This document shows positions 36,974 through 46,711 of a stretch of DNA of 64,000 bases, one piece after another. Position numbers and translations under genes: made by a program. The DNA is from Chitinophaga silvatica. GTDB taxonomy: Bacteria; Bacteroidota; Bacteroidia; Chitinophagales; Chitinophagaceae. Below the pieces are notes generated by a model that ran no database searches, was not told the DNA's origin, and saw nothing but the letters and a program-made list of their open reading frames with translations. The stretch covers positions 124,001 through 188,000 of the forward strand of contig NZ_QPMM01000013.1 in the NCBI RefSeq assembly GCF_003419895.1. The letters run 5' to 3'. Positions within the stretch are counted from its first letter, which is position 1; every line of letters starts with the position of its first letter.

Positions 36974-37051
36974 TTAATAACGTTTTTCGAAGTGGTTTTT
37001 TAATGTAGCAAATAGTGTTTCACGTTCAGTAGCCGTTGATTTGTTTGCCAT
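36974..37051 (-). pseudogene. Possible remnant of a DUF4256-like protein
   Basis: A 25-codon frame from ATG at 37051 to TAA at 36974 reads MANKSTATERETLFATLKNH followed by FEKRY. From memory this resembles the beginning of DUF4256 proteins, which run on for well over 150 residues. Nothing recognisable continues in any frame toward the SusD terminator. It may be a decayed gene start, or a chance frame. Confidence 0.3.
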
Positions 37052-37092
37052 AGTATAAAATAACTTAATTAAATATCCTGACAACGGAATGG

Positions 37093-37941
37093 CTATGAGA
37101 TCTGTTTATGATATTTCAAAGGTGAAATCCGCATCCGTTGTTTGAACTGCCTGTTGAAATAGGAAACATTGTTAAAGCCGCTTTCATAGCATATTTGAGC
37201 AATCCCGGAATTGGATGATCTCAATAATTCACAGGCATAACTGATCCGCAGATCATTCACAAATTCAGAAAGATTTTTCCTTGTATGTTTCTTAAAATAT
37301 CTGCAAAAAGCAGCAGGAGATAAATGGGCTATTTCGGCAACATCCTCTAATAATACATCCTGCCGGAAATTGTCGAGCAGGTAGTGATATACTTTATTCA
37401 TTCTTTCTGTGTATTTGAAAATATTAACGGAAGAATGATGTTCTGTAGATAATACTTCAAATTCATCTGAACGTGAAAGTGTATTCAGGATACTAAGCAG
37501 GCAGGCAGCACCTTCCACTTCGTCTGCATGTACCATTTCCTGAAGTTTTTTTGCTACTTGCTCTCTTGTATTTCCATTAAACGAAAGGCCATAACGGGAG
37601 CGGTCAAACAATAACTTAATCCATCTGAATTGCGGAATGTTGAATAGCTCCGGGCCCAGACAGTCTTCCCGAAATTGTAATACGATTTGATGAACCTCCC
37701 TGTTGCCGGGTAAATGTTTGTTATAAAAGGTATGAGGAAGATTAGGGCCAAAAAAGCAAAGATCATTAGGATAGAAATTGGCAATTGAATTACCTACATA
37801 TCTCTCCCCATTACTTTTCATCACAAAAATTAGCTCATATTCGGGATGAATATGTAATGGAAAATCATTGTAGGGAAATTGTTCTTCCTTGACAATAAAC
37901 AACTTATCACCTGTGATGATTTTTTCAACAAATAGCTTCAT
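37093..37941 (-). CDS. AraC family transcriptional regulator
   Basis: Regulator of 282 residues. The ATG at 37941 is preferred because it begins the cupin-like sensor domain directly (EKIITGDKLFIVKEEQFPYN, DFPLHIHPEYELIFVMKSNG). The C-terminal AraC domain is complete: VAEIAHLSPAAFCRYFKKHT, then IAQICYESGFNNVSYFNRQF and ISPLKYHKQ. It lies between SusD (convergent) and the fused arabinofuranosidase gene (divergent, 107 bases apart), so it likely controls this locus in response to a sugar. Confidence 0.94.
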   Translation of the reverse strand: MKLFVEKIITGDKLFIVKEEQFPYNDFPLHIHPEYELIFVMKSNGERYVGNSIANFYPNDLCFFGPNLPHTFYNKHLPGNREVHQIVLQFREDCLGPELFNIPQFRWIKLLFDRSRYGLSFNGNTREQVAKKLQEMVHADEVEGAACLLSILNTLSRSDEFEVLSTEHHSSVNIFKYTERMNKVYHYLLDNFRQDVLLEDVAEIAHLSPAAFCRYFKKHTRKNLSEFVNDLRISYACELLRSSNSGIAQICYESGFNNVSYFNRQFKQRMRISPLKYHKQIS

Positions 37942-38048
37942 TATATCAATATTGTACAAAATCTTGGCAATTGCCTGCAAGTATTATGGTGCTTTTACCT
38001 ATACTTTTGGCCTAAAATAACATTTTTCTGACCTAATTGATAGCTGAT

Positions 38049-41000
38049 ATGCGCCGATTCCCATTTCCTGTGCTTTTGATCCTTTTAGTATATGCTCCTA
38101 AAAAACTATCGGCACAGGAACATGCTAAATATCCTGTTACCCGTGTACCTCTGCAAAAAGTTAGAGTTGATGATCCCTTTTGGTCGCCCAACCTTAAGAA
38201 ATGGGCTGATATAACGGTAACGGATGTATTAAATAAGTTTCAGGGAGATTATATCCCAGACAGGGATGATCTGATAGCAGAAAAAAACGCTACTGGCCGC
38301 ACCCGCGATGCATTTCAGAATTTTGATCTGGTTGCTCAGGGAAAGAAGAATTCAGGGGGAAGCGATGGCCCTCCCTGGTATGACGGACTTATTTATGAAA
38401 CAATCAGTGGTGCATCCGATCTGTTGATTACCCATCCGTCACCTTCTCTCGAAAAAAGATTAGATAGCTGTATCAGAAGGATCGCGGCTGCCCAGGATGC
38501 CGATCCGGATGGTTATATCAATACCTGGACAACCCTCAATCACAACAATCAGCGCTGGGGCACCAACGGAGGTAACGATCGTTGGCAACACGATGTATAC
38601 AATGCAGGAATGCTGGTGGAAGCCGGAGTACATCATTACAATGCCACTGGCAAGGTGAATCTCTTGTCTGTGGCAGTTAAAATGGCTAATTATATGTGCA
38701 GGGTAATGGGCCCGGCTCCCAAATATAATATTATGCCTGCTCATGCCGGCCCTGAGGAAGCTTTTCTGGAGCTTTATCAATTATTCCATACCCAGCCTGC
38801 ATTAAAGAAGAAATTAAATATTCATGTTTCGGAAGATGATTATTTTTTATTGTCGAAATACTGGATTGAAATGCGCGGCCATTACGCCGATGCTGATGGC
38901 TCAAGACTTCGTACTTCCTTCGGAAGCTATAACCAGGACCATTTACCGGTGTTTCAGCAAAAAACGATTGAAGGCCATGCTGTGCGTGCAACTTTACTCG
39001 GAACTGCAATTGCTGCTACCGCAGGCTTAAATAGTAACAGTAATTACATTCAAACTGCAGATAATTATTGGAATAATATGATTGGCCAGCGTTTATTCAT
39101 AACCGGTGGACAAGGTGCCATTGCCAACGATGAAAAGTTTGGAGATGATTATTTTCTTCCCGAATCTGCGTATCTCGAAACCTGTGCTGCCGTTGGGGCC
39201 GGATTCTTTAGTGAGCGTATGTTTGAGTTGAAAGCGACGGGTAAATATATCGATGAATTTGAACGGGTACTTTATAACAATATCCTCTCCGGTATTTCTA
39301 TTGATGGCAGGCATTATAATTATGAAAATCCCTTGATCTCAATTAATAATCAGCGCTGGTCATGGCATAGTTGCCCTTGTTGTCCACCTATGTTCTTAAA
39401 AATGATGGGGGCTTTACCTTCATTCATATATGCCACAGATTCTACCGGTTTATATGTCAATCTATTTATCGGAAGTACAGCTACCACTAAAATTGGAAAT
39501 ACTCAGGTAGCTATAAAGCAGCAAACAGCTGGTCCATGGACGGGCAAAACGAAAATTACTTTATCTACCCAAAATCCTTCCGTATTCAATCTTCGCATTA
39601 GAATTCCCGGATGGGCCAATGGAAAGGAGAATCCTTTCGATCTATATCAATCTAAAACAACAGACAGTGTAAGTTTATTGGTTAATGGTCATAAAACCGC
39701 TATAAATCTTGTTAATGGCTATGCAGCAATTAACAGAAAATGGAAAACCGGAGATCAGATCGAGTTGATTTTTTCTGTAAAACCAAGATTGGTATATCCT
39801 TCTGCAGCTATTAAAACATTGGAAGGAAAGGCTGCAATTGCAGCAGGTCCATTGGTCTATGCAATTGAAGATCGGGATGAATTGGAACATCCTGAGCTCA
39901 ATAGTAATCCTGATTTTAATGTAGAAGCTGTCAATTCAGCATTGGGGGAAATAAATATTATTAAATCTACTTTCAAGGTGAATGGAATAGCTAAAACCCT
40001 TACCGCTATTCCTTTTTATTCAATAGGTAATAGAGGAAAAGCAAATCACACAGTTTGGTTTTCAGTACCCCATAACAACAATATTACTGTAGAAGCCAAT
40101 AATGTACTAAATACAATCACCCCACATCTCTATGGTTCCAATATCGAGGATGTAAATCATGAAATTTACGGCGGTTTCTATGAGCAAAGGATTTTTGGAG
40201 AGAGCTTTGAAGAACCGGCAGTAGGTGTGAATTTCAGGGATTGGAAACGTTATACCGGATTCTGGACATCAAATGGAAGTGAAGTGGATGGAATAGCTAT
40301 CAGGCCAGGCAGAAATACTACTCGTATTATGGGGCCAAAGAAAATTCGTATTGGGGTTGAACCAGACGAAAGTGCAAAATTGATTTATTCACCACTAATA
40401 TTAAATAATGGTACTGTTTCAGTAGAACTTAAGTTTTCTGGCAATGGTAATGGAAATGGAGGATTATTACTGGGAGTGAAGAAGGCCGGGGCTGGTGCCG
40501 ATAATTTTATTGGGTATGAAATTAGCCTCGCCCGTGACGGAAAGAAAATAGTTTTAGGATATCACAACAATAACTTTAGGCTTTTAAAAGAAGTACCTGT
40601 ATCAGTTAATCCTGAAAGCTGGAACCAATTATCCGTCACCGTGCAAAATGAAAATTTGAATATTACACTTAATAATTCAGCAGAGTCGGTTCTGACTTGG
40701 AAAACAGATGATATTACAACTTTAAACGGTAACATCGGTATTCGTACCTGGCAATCGGATATCGATTTCCGTAAAGCTCAAATCAATAACAAGTATATCC
40801 CGCTTACCGTTCCGGAGCAACAGATGGTAAGCTATAATTGGGATGCTGTTGTTGGCCAGGATGTAAAGGCTTCTTTTGCAATTGATAGTGCAGAGGCTAT
40901 GAATGGAAAGCAATCACAGATCATAGAATTTATTGCAGGTAAAGGTCGCGCTGGTATTGCCAATCGCGGGCTGAATCGCTGGGGTATTGCGGTACAGGAA

Positions 41001-42497
41001 TATCATGAATTGCAAGGAAGTTTATGGATGAATTATAATTCATTGAAAGGCCCGGTTACTGTTGCTTTAGAGAGTAATGATGGAGCTATTACCTATGCAA
41101 CCCGAGAGCTTAAGCCAGGAAAGAAGGGTTGGCAGAAGTACAGTTTTACATTTCAACCTACCAAAACAGATAACAATGCAAGATTTGTCATCTACCTGAA
41201 TGGAAAAGGAAAATGCAGGATAGATCAGGTAAGATTGGCAAGTACTGCCAGCAACACATTTCATGGGTTGCCAGTGCGTAAAGACATTGGAGAAGCTATT
41301 CAACAGGAAGGTGTTAAGTTTCTGCGTTATGCTGGTACTATGGTTAATGCCCCGGAGTATAAATTCAGCAAAATGTTAGGGCCTGTAGATCAAAGACCTC
41401 CATATGCCGGACATTGGAATAAATATAGTACCAATGGTTTCGGAATCGAGGAGTTCCTGCAATACTGTGAAGCGGCTGAGATAGTTCCGGTTTTTACGAT
41501 AAATATTGAGGAAAGCCCTGAAGATGTAGCTTATATGATCGAATACCTGAATGGTAATAGTCAATCAGCAGGAGGGAAGCAGCGAATGCTTAATGGTCAT
41601 GCAGCTCCATATCAAGTTAAAAATATTGAAATTGGTAATGAAGAAGTGATTTTTGAGGGAGATGATGATCAGTTATACCAGCATTATATTGATAGATTTT
41701 TGTTGCTGGAAGAAAGTATTCATAGAAAAGATCCTGAAATTCAGTTGGTCAATGCTGCCTGGTGGAGACCCGGCTCACCTAATATGGAGCGCGTATTTAA
41801 AGCATTAAATGGCAAGGCGGCATACTGGGATTTGCATGTGGATGCAGACCAGGCCGATAGTGGAAATAGAACCTATAAAATACTTAAAGAGATGCAGGAT
41901 GCATTCCATAGTTGGGATCAGAGAACTACTATGAAAGTAGCAGTTTTCGAAGAAAATGGGGGGCTACATAATCTGCAGAGGGCATTAGGGCATGCAACAA
42001 ACCTGAATGCTATCAGAAAGATGGGTGATTTTGTGTTGACATCCACTCCGGCAAACGGGCTCCAGGCCGACGGCCAGAACGATAATAGCTGGGATCAGGG
42101 CCAGATTTTCTTTACTCCTGATAAAGTGTGGGGCCAGCCTCCGTTTTACGCTCAACAGATGGCGGCATCAGCGCATCAGCCTCTCCTGGTAAAGTCTGCA
42201 GTCAACGGTTCTCTGGATGTAACAGCCACCCGCAGCGAGGATGGGAATAAATTAGTACTTCACGTAGTGAATACAGCTAAGACAAGTAAAACATCAGAAT
42301 TGGTAATACAGCAATTCATGAATCGCTTACCAACGGTTACTGTATATACATTAAAGGGTCAGCTGGCGGATGAAAATACAGTTGATCATCCTGAGAAAAT
42401 AAAAGTACAGACCCGCGAACTTAAAGTGTCTGCAGATGAGAAATTAGAATTTACCTTTGAGCCTTATTCCTATACTATCCTGGAATTTAGTAGATAA
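38049..42497 (+). CDS. Fused GH127 beta-L-arabinofuranosidase / GH51-type alpha-L-arabinofuranosidase
   Basis: Exported enzyme of 1482 residues; the ATG at 38049 gives a signal peptide ending KLSAQ. Residues of about 30-670 form a GH127 (DUF1680) beta-L-arabinofuranosidase with the zinc site Glu377/Cys379 (ETCA) and Cys444/Cys445 (CPCCPP), one of which is the nucleophile in the known enzyme. At about residue 690 a second enzyme begins (HLYGSNIEDVNHEIYGG). It is a GH51-type alpha-L-arabinofuranosidase with a carbohydrate-binding insert, acid/base Glu1198 (IEIGNEE) and nucleophile Glu1301 or Glu1302 (VFEENGG). Both active sites look intact. It could remove alpha- and beta-linked arabinose from one plant glycan. 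Confidence 0.9.
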   Translation: MRRFPFPVLLILLVYAPKKLSAQEHAKYPVTRVPLQKVRVDDPFWSPNLKKWADITVTDVLNKFQGDYIPDRDDLIAEKNATGRTRDAFQNFDLVAQGKKNSGGSDGPPWYDGLIYETISGASDLLITHPSPSLEKRLDSCIRRIAAAQDADPDGYINTWTTLNHNNQRWGTNGGNDRWQHDVYNAGMLVEAGVHHYNATGKVNLLSVAVKMANYMCRVMGPAPKYNIMPAHAGPEEAFLELYQLFHTQPALKKKLNIHVSEDDYFLLSKYWIEMRGHYADADGSRLRTSFGSYNQDHLPVFQQKTIEGHAVRATLLGTAIAATAGLNSNSNYIQTADNYWNNMIGQRLFITGGQGAIANDEKFGDDYFLPESAYLETCAAVGAGFFSERMFELKATGKYIDEFERVLYNNILSGISIDGRHYNYENPLISINNQRWSWHSCPCCPPMFLKMMGALPSFIYATDSTGLYVNLFIGSTATTKIGNTQVAIKQQTAGPWTGKTKITLSTQNPSVFNLRIRIPGWANGKENPFDLYQSKTTDSVSLLVNGHKTAINLVNGYAAINRKWKTGDQIELIFSVKPRLVYPSAAIKTLEGKAAIAAGPLVYAIEDRDELEHPELNSNPDFNVEAVNSALGEINIIKSTFKVNGIAKTLTAIPFYSIGNRGKANHTVWFSVPHNNNITVEANNVLNTITPHLYGSNIEDVNHEIYGGFYEQRIFGESFEEPAVGVNFRDWKRYTGFWTSNGSEVDGIAIRPGRNTTRIMGPKKIRIGVEPDESAKLIYSPLILNNGTVSVELKFSGNGNGNGGLLLGVKKAGAGADNFIGYEISLARDGKKIVLGYHNNNFRLLKEVPVSVNPESWNQLSVTVQNENLNITLNNSAESVLTWKTDDITTLNGNIGIRTWQSDIDFRKAQINNKYIPLTVPEQQMVSYNWDAVVGQDVKASFAIDSAEAMNGKQSQIIEFIAGKGRAGIANRGLNRWGIAVQEYHELQGSLWMNYNSLKGPVTVALESNDGAITYATRELKPGKKGWQKYSFTFQPTKTDNNARFVIYLNGKGKCRIDQVRLASTASNTFHGLPVRKDIGEAIQQEGVKFLRYAGTMVNAPEYKFSKMLGPVDQRPPYAGHWNKYSTNGFGIEEFLQYCEAAEIVPVFTINIEESPEDVAYMIEYLNGNSQSAGGKQRMLNGHAAPYQVKNIEIGNEEVIFEGDDDQLYQHYIDRFLLLEESIHRKDPEIQLVNAAWWRPGSPNMERVFKALNGKAAYWDLHVDADQADSGNRTYKILKEMQDAFHSWDQRTTMKVAVFEENGGLHNLQRALGHATNLNAIRKMGDFVLTSTPANGLQADGQNDNSWDQGQIFFTPDKVWGQPPFYAQQMAASAHQPLLVKSAVNGSLDVTATRSEDGNKLVLHVVNTAKTSKTSELVIQQFMNRLPTVTVYTLKGQLADENTVDHPEKIKVQTRELKVSADEKLEFTFEPYSYTILEFSR

Positions 42498-43071
42498 ATG
42501 GAATAACTCGTTTGGTATGCTTCATATAGTCTTCGTATTCGGTATTGAATTGTGAAAGCAATACTTTTTCTTCTACTTGCATCCGGTAAATGAATACTAG
42601 CAGTACCGGAACAAAGGCTACAATCAATGAATACCAGTTATTTATTGATAAGCCATAGCCAAAGAAAGAAAGCAAAGAACCAGCATAAGATGGGTGACGC
42701 AGATATTTGTAGAGCCCATCTTTTTTTATCAGATGCCCTTCCCGTATTGTTACCATTACAGTAAAAAGCCTTCCTAATTGAGATATCGCTGTAAAGCGTA
42801 TTATAATTCCTATAACCACTAAGATCAACCCTGTATAATTGATAAAAACGCTGGGATAGATCAATGCATGTGTGAATGTAGCCACTGGCCATGCGGCAGC
42901 GGTACTGGCAATAATAACAAACCAGAGAAGGCCAAGGCTGCCTTTGTCTTGTTGCTTTTTGTCGGTATCACTTCCTCTCAATAATCGGTTGAGTAATATT
43001 TCAGAAAGTAACCAGCCAATGTAAATGGTATAAAATAGATACCCATTTTGGGCGAAAAAATTTGAAGACAT
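42487..43071 (-). CDS. Isoprenylcysteine carboxyl methyltransferase family membrane protein
   Basis: Membrane protein of 194 residues with about five hydrophobic segments. The C-terminal half has the ICMT/phospholipid methyltransferase signature: GLYKYLRHPSYAGSLLSFFG, then QVEEKVLLSQFNTEYEDYMK and a basic end. In this family the motif binds SAM. Bacterial members are mostly uncharacterised and methylate lipids or isoprenoid-type molecules. Its last 11 bases overlap the end of the convergent arabinofuranosidase gene. Confidence 0.88.
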   Translation of the reverse strand: MSSNFFAQNGYLFYTIYIGWLLSEILLNRLLRGSDTDKKQQDKGSLGLLWFVIIASTAAAWPVATFTHALIYPSVFINYTGLILVVIGIIIRFTAISQLGRLFTVMVTIREGHLIKKDGLYKYLRHPSYAGSLLSFFGYGLSINNWYSLIVAFVPVLLVFIYRMQVEEKVLLSQFNTEYEDYMKHTKRVIPFIY

Positions 43072-43168
43072 AATTGTAAGTTAAACATGGGTTATATACT
43101 CAATATATGCAATATTTATGACACACTCAAAATGTCGTATTTTAGCAGTATAATTAAATGTTGATGCA

Positions 43169-43465
43169 ATGGAAAACCTGCAAACTTTATTACAATCTGA
43201 TACACCAGTGTTGGTCGACTGTTTTGCTACCTGGTGTGGTCCTTGTAAGATGGTTCCTCCAATTTTGAGGGAAATAAAAGATAAAATGGGGGATAGTTTA
43301 AGAATTGTTCAGATAGATATTGATAAAAACCAGCAATTGGCTTCCCAGTGGCAAATTAGTAGTGTGCCAACATTAATGCTTTTCAAGGAAGGAAAGTTGT
43401 TATGGAGACAAAGTGGTGTTGTTCCTGCTCATCAATTAATTCCATTGATAAAAGAGAAAATTTAG
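43169..43465 (+). CDS. Thioredoxin
   Basis: Cytoplasmic thioredoxin of 98 residues, slightly shorter than the usual 105-108. The active site WCGPC is at 22-26 (Cys23 and Cys26) and the cis-proline loop SSVPTLMLFKEG is intact. It reduces protein disulfides. The gene lies alone between the ICMT-type gene (divergent) and the glycosyltransferase. Several thioredoxins are expected in such a genome, so I give no symbol. Confidence 0.95.
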   Translation: MENLQTLLQSDTPVLVDCFATWCGPCKMVPPILREIKDKMGDSLRIVQIDIDKNQQLASQWQISSVPTLMLFKEGKLLWRQSGVVPAHQLIPLIKEKI

Positions 43466-43538
43466 GGAAGTAATCCTTTAGAATTAAAGTAAATCTGGAT
43501 AAATAAACCCAGATCTAATAAGCCTGTTATCATTTTTT

Positions 43539-44633
43539 ATGCGCATTAAGAAAGCTATCCTTGTATCATTTAATGGAAAATCAAACGCGGGAGGGGTGGA
43601 GAGAGTCGTCTATTATCTTGACGATTATTTTCGCAGTCGTGGTATTACTACAAAAATCATTACGGCCGACCTGCTAATCAACCGCACACTTTTCGGGCGT
43701 TTGTTGCCACTGCTTTTCAGGCACCGGCATTTCAAAAAGCGGGAAATGATTTATATGTCACGCTATGCCAGCGCTTACTTATGGTGGGCCAGGCGTTCCA
43801 ATCAATTGGTTATTACCCAGGGAGAATCATCGGCATATTATCCGGTAGATATAATGTTTTTGCATGGATGTAATCATGCCATGGAACTGGCTCAGGGGCA
43901 TAAAAGAGATACGTTAAGCAGAAATGCCAAACTACAGCAAAAAGGCTGTGAAAATGCCAAACAAATCATCTCAGTTTCCAGACTGATAAAGTCGGAAATC
44001 ATTCATTGGTTTAATACGCCAGCTGATAAAACAGATGTACTGTTCAATTGCGTAGATACCAGTATTTTTTATCCCCATCCCCGGACAAATACACCCGAAC
44101 GAACATTGATGTTTGTAGGGCGCCCTGTTCCCGAAAAAGGCTTTGCTATTCTTCAGCAGATTGCCCGCACGATGGAGCAACATACAGGTTGGAGGTTACT
44201 CGTGGTTACCAATAAACCACTGGAAGTTGATTACTTCGAAGGATGTACGAAAGTAACTGCGATATCCGGACTTACAATCGATAATATCTCCCGGGAGGCT
44301 TATGCAAAAGCTGATATGCTGATCGTACCTTCTGTTTACGAAGGATTTGAGATGGTAACGCTGGAAGCCCTTTCCTCAGGTATACCTGTAATCGGAAATG
44401 AGGTAGGCGGAGTAAAAGAATTAACAGAACAGAATTTCCCCGCAGTTTTTCGCCTGCCACAAATAGCTGCTGATTCTCCAGCGCTTTTACAATATTTCGA
44501 TTCTGTATTAGAGAAGTTTCAGGCAGCGATGACGCCTCAGGAATTGCATGAACTGGTGAAGGAAAGATTCGGTGTAGCTACTTATTTCAATCAGCTGGAT
44601 GAGTTATTGCTGAAAAAGAGAGTAGACGAATAA
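43539..44633 (+). CDS. Glycosyltransferase family 4 protein
   Basis: GT-B fold glycosyltransferase of 364 residues. The N-terminal domain has the glycine loop NGKSNAGGVERVVYYLDD. The C-terminal domain has the donor-binding features LMFVGRPVPEKGFAIL and the EX7E-type motif VPSVYEGFEMVTLEALSSGI. It transfers a sugar from a nucleotide donor to a cell-surface glycan or lipid. No polysaccharide cluster surrounds it; a large palindromic repeat follows within 80 bases. Confidence 0.92.
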   Translation: MRIKKAILVSFNGKSNAGGVERVVYYLDDYFRSRGITTKIITADLLINRTLFGRLLPLLFRHRHFKKREMIYMSRYASAYLWWARRSNQLVITQGESSAYYPVDIMFLHGCNHAMELAQGHKRDTLSRNAKLQQKGCENAKQIISVSRLIKSEIIHWFNTPADKTDVLFNCVDTSIFYPHPRTNTPERTLMFVGRPVPEKGFAILQQIARTMEQHTGWRLLVVTNKPLEVDYFEGCTKVTAISGLTIDNISREAYAKADMLIVPSVYEGFEMVTLEALSSGIPVIGNEVGGVKELTEQNFPAVFRLPQIAADSPALLQYFDSVLEKFQAAMTPQELHELVKERFGVATYFNQLDELLLKKRVDE

Positions 44634-44712
44634 AGGGTTGTATTTTTTGACTTGTATGCTATTAGGTTAAAAGAAATAAGCTTTGATTATGATTGATGAA
44701 TTTCTTCTACTG

Positions 44713-45037
44713 TAGCTATTTAGACAAGAGGAACGAGCCCCGATTTTATTATCTTTATTGGATTGATAGATTTCCTTGACCGTAGACTGGGCAGGGGTAA
44801 ACCCTGCCCCTACAGGATTTCAGCGAAACTATATTTTCAGCTGGTAGAAATATACCATGTTAAATGTCAATCTACTAATTTCAATTCTGTAAAGAAATAA
44901 ATCTACAATATGGAAACAGTAATTCGCTGAAGCCCTGTAGGGGCGGGGCTTGCCCCCGCCCAGTCTACGGTCAAGGAAATCTATCAATCCAATAAAGACA
45001 ATAAAATCAGGGTCTATTTCCTCCTGACCTAATAGCT
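44713..45037. repeat. Large palindromic repeat element, about 325 bp
   Basis: Imperfect arms of about 115 bases (44713-44827 and 44923-45037) flank a 95-base centre. The inner 55 bases of each arm are almost identical in reverse (for example ATTGGATTGATAGATTTCC at 44757). Each arm contains its own GC-rich hairpin (CAGGGGTAAACCCTGCCCCT near 44792; GGGGCGGGGCTTGCCCCCGC near 44940). There is no open frame or transposase. It fills most of the 467-base gap 44634-45100; the flanks hold nothing else. It looks like a MITE-like or structural intergenic repeat. Confidence 0.75.
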
Positions 45038-45100
45038 TGAGTTTGCCCAGAATAATCTATAAAAAGAAAGTTTGTTACCAAAAAAATCTATAATTTCTTC

Positions 45101-46249
45101 TTATGGCAATCTTGTATAAAAAGTTTGCAAATCCCTGATCAGGTTTGCGTAGATAGGTTGTGTAAATGCGATGAAAAGATCTGCTGGAGGAGGTGGTGGG
45201 ATATCTTTTCCACCCATCAGTTTTTTATCCTCATCACTTAAGGCGCGTTCATCACCTTTAAATGTTCCAAATTGATTACGCCAGGTATAGCTGCCGGGAA
45301 GTCGGTCGGTCCGTCTTAATTTTCCGGTAGCGGCATCGGTTATCTGATAATCGAGTAATCCTTTAGACACAACGGTTTTGGTAGTGATAAAGAGTGTAGC
45401 CTTTACTGTTTGAGTATAGTTGATCTCTTTACCTGTGCTGTCTTTAGTTGTTTTTACAATAATTTCCTTGGATACATCTTTTTGTAGTCGATCTACATAT
45501 GTTTCACCGATTACGAAATCATAAAACCGGAGATCAATAAATTCATCGGGGCGAATATTATCCTGGTGAGCGAGGCCTTCGTCATAGAATCTGACAAAAC
45601 GGTTTACGCTTCCCCGTTGCAGCTCGTTGATAAGATAGTCGCGAAACTGATTGGCGGTAAATTGATAATAGGGGGCCCGAACTTCAAGCTGACTTACCAT
45701 TACATTTACAACACCGATCTGAAAGGCTTCGTCTCTGAGTTGTTCGGCATCTTTATAGTGATTAACTAATTTGAGGGTAGCTGTAAATTCGTCGTATGCG
45801 TTTCTGGCGCTTGCTTTGTCGTTTCTCCGAAGGAGGGAAACTCCGATATTATATCTGGCTTCTGCGGCGTTTTCCTGGGCTCCGGTGATAGCAGTGCTAT
45901 AATCTTTAGGCTTAACCAGTTGAAGGGCAGCAGGAGAGCTGTGAATTACCTGATAGAGGTTTTGCATGGCCCTGTATTCATTGCGGACCGATTCCCATTT
46001 CAGGGTATTATTACTGCTGAGATAGGAGTTGACCCTGTTATCACTTTCCTGTTGGGCATGTTGGTAGGCCGTTGCTAACAAACGGTTGGCAGTTACATCT
46101 TTGGGTTTGCGCTGCAGCTTTTTTACAAATACTTTTACAGCTTCATCATACCGGCCTTTATTGTAGAGCTTTTCACCGGATTTACAGCTCAAAAAAAGCA
46201 TTGAAATGGCAAAAACGTAAAAGAGTTGCCGGAGTCGGATCTTATTCAA
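45101..46249 (-). CDS. Hypothetical lipoprotein with tetratricopeptide-like region
   Basis: Predicted lipoprotein of 382 residues. I place the start at the TTG at 46249, ten bases after the smpB stop, because this gives a perfect lipoprotein signal (MNKIRLRQLFYVFAISMLFL, then Ser-Cys22). The only later ATG would leave no signal region. After it comes a TPR-like helical part (KLYNKGRYDEAVKVFVKKLQ, RLLATAYQHAQQESDNRVNS) and a C-terminal domain without a known name that ends in proline-rich PPPPPADLF. It is probably a periplasmic assembly or scaffold protein. It is co-transcribed with smpB. Confidence 0.75.
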   Translation of the reverse strand: MNKIRLRQLFYVFAISMLFLSCKSGEKLYNKGRYDEAVKVFVKKLQRKPKDVTANRLLATAYQHAQQESDNRVNSYLSSNNTLKWESVRNEYRAMQNLYQVIHSSPAALQLVKPKDYSTAITGAQENAAEARYNIGVSLLRRNDKASARNAYDEFTATLKLVNHYKDAEQLRDEAFQIGVVNVMVSQLEVRAPYYQFTANQFRDYLINELQRGSVNRFVRFYDEGLAHQDNIRPDEFIDLRFYDFVIGETYVDRLQKDVSKEIIVKTTKDSTGKEINYTQTVKATLFITTKTVVSKGLLDYQITDAATGKLRRTDRLPGSYTWRNQFGTFKGDERALSDEDKKLMGGKDIPPPPPADLFIAFTQPIYANLIRDLQTFYTRLP

Positions 46250-46259
46250 GGGATATACT

Positions 46260-46697
46260 TTATTTGAATTGTCTTCTGAGTTCCCGATCAGCATCTCTGG
46301 ATTTAATAGATTCTCTCTTATCGTGTAGTTTCTTACCTCTTCCCACACCTATTTCCAGTTTAGCTAATCCTTTATCGGAAATGAATAAACGTAAAGGAAT
46401 GATGGTATAGCCTTTATCCCTTAATTTATTTTCAATTTTTCTTATTTCACGTTTGGTCAACAATAGCTTACGTTCTCTCAGGGGGTCATGATTGGAAGAG
46501 GTGCCGTGAGAATATTGAGCGATGTGCAAACTTTTTACATAAAGCTCTCCTTTGTTGAAATAGCAGAATGAATCGTTAAAACTCACTTTCCCTCCCCGAA
46601 TCGATTTGATTTCGGTACCAAGCAACACCATGCCTGCAACATATTTATCTTCTATTGCGTATTCGTAATAAGCCGATCTGTTCTTTTGTTCTGCCAT
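46260..46697 (-). CDS. smpB: SsrA-binding protein
   Basis: tmRNA partner protein of 145 residues, the family's usual length. It binds tmRNA and rescues stalled ribosomes. The family signatures are clear: AYYEYAIEDKYVAGMVLLGT, EIKSIRGGKVSFNDSF, RKLLLTKREIRKIENKL and GLAKLEIGVGRGKKLHDKRE with the basic tail. It lies downstream of accD across a nested hairpin, and upstream of a lipoprotein gene. No tmRNA gene is visible in this window. Confidence 0.95.
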   Translation of the reverse strand: MAEQKNRSAYYEYAIEDKYVAGMVLLGTEIKSIRGGKVSFNDSFCYFNKGELYVKSLHIAQYSHGTSSNHDPLRERKLLLTKREIRKIENKLRDKGYTIIPLRLFISDKGLAKLEIGVGRGKKLHDKRESIKSRDADRELRRQFK

Positions 46698-46711
46698 AAT
46701 CTAGTATTGGG

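Noticed and set aside
43492..43514. ATCTGG/CCAGAT hairpin after the thioredoxin gene
   Set aside because: Only six base pairs and no T run, so I do not call a terminator.
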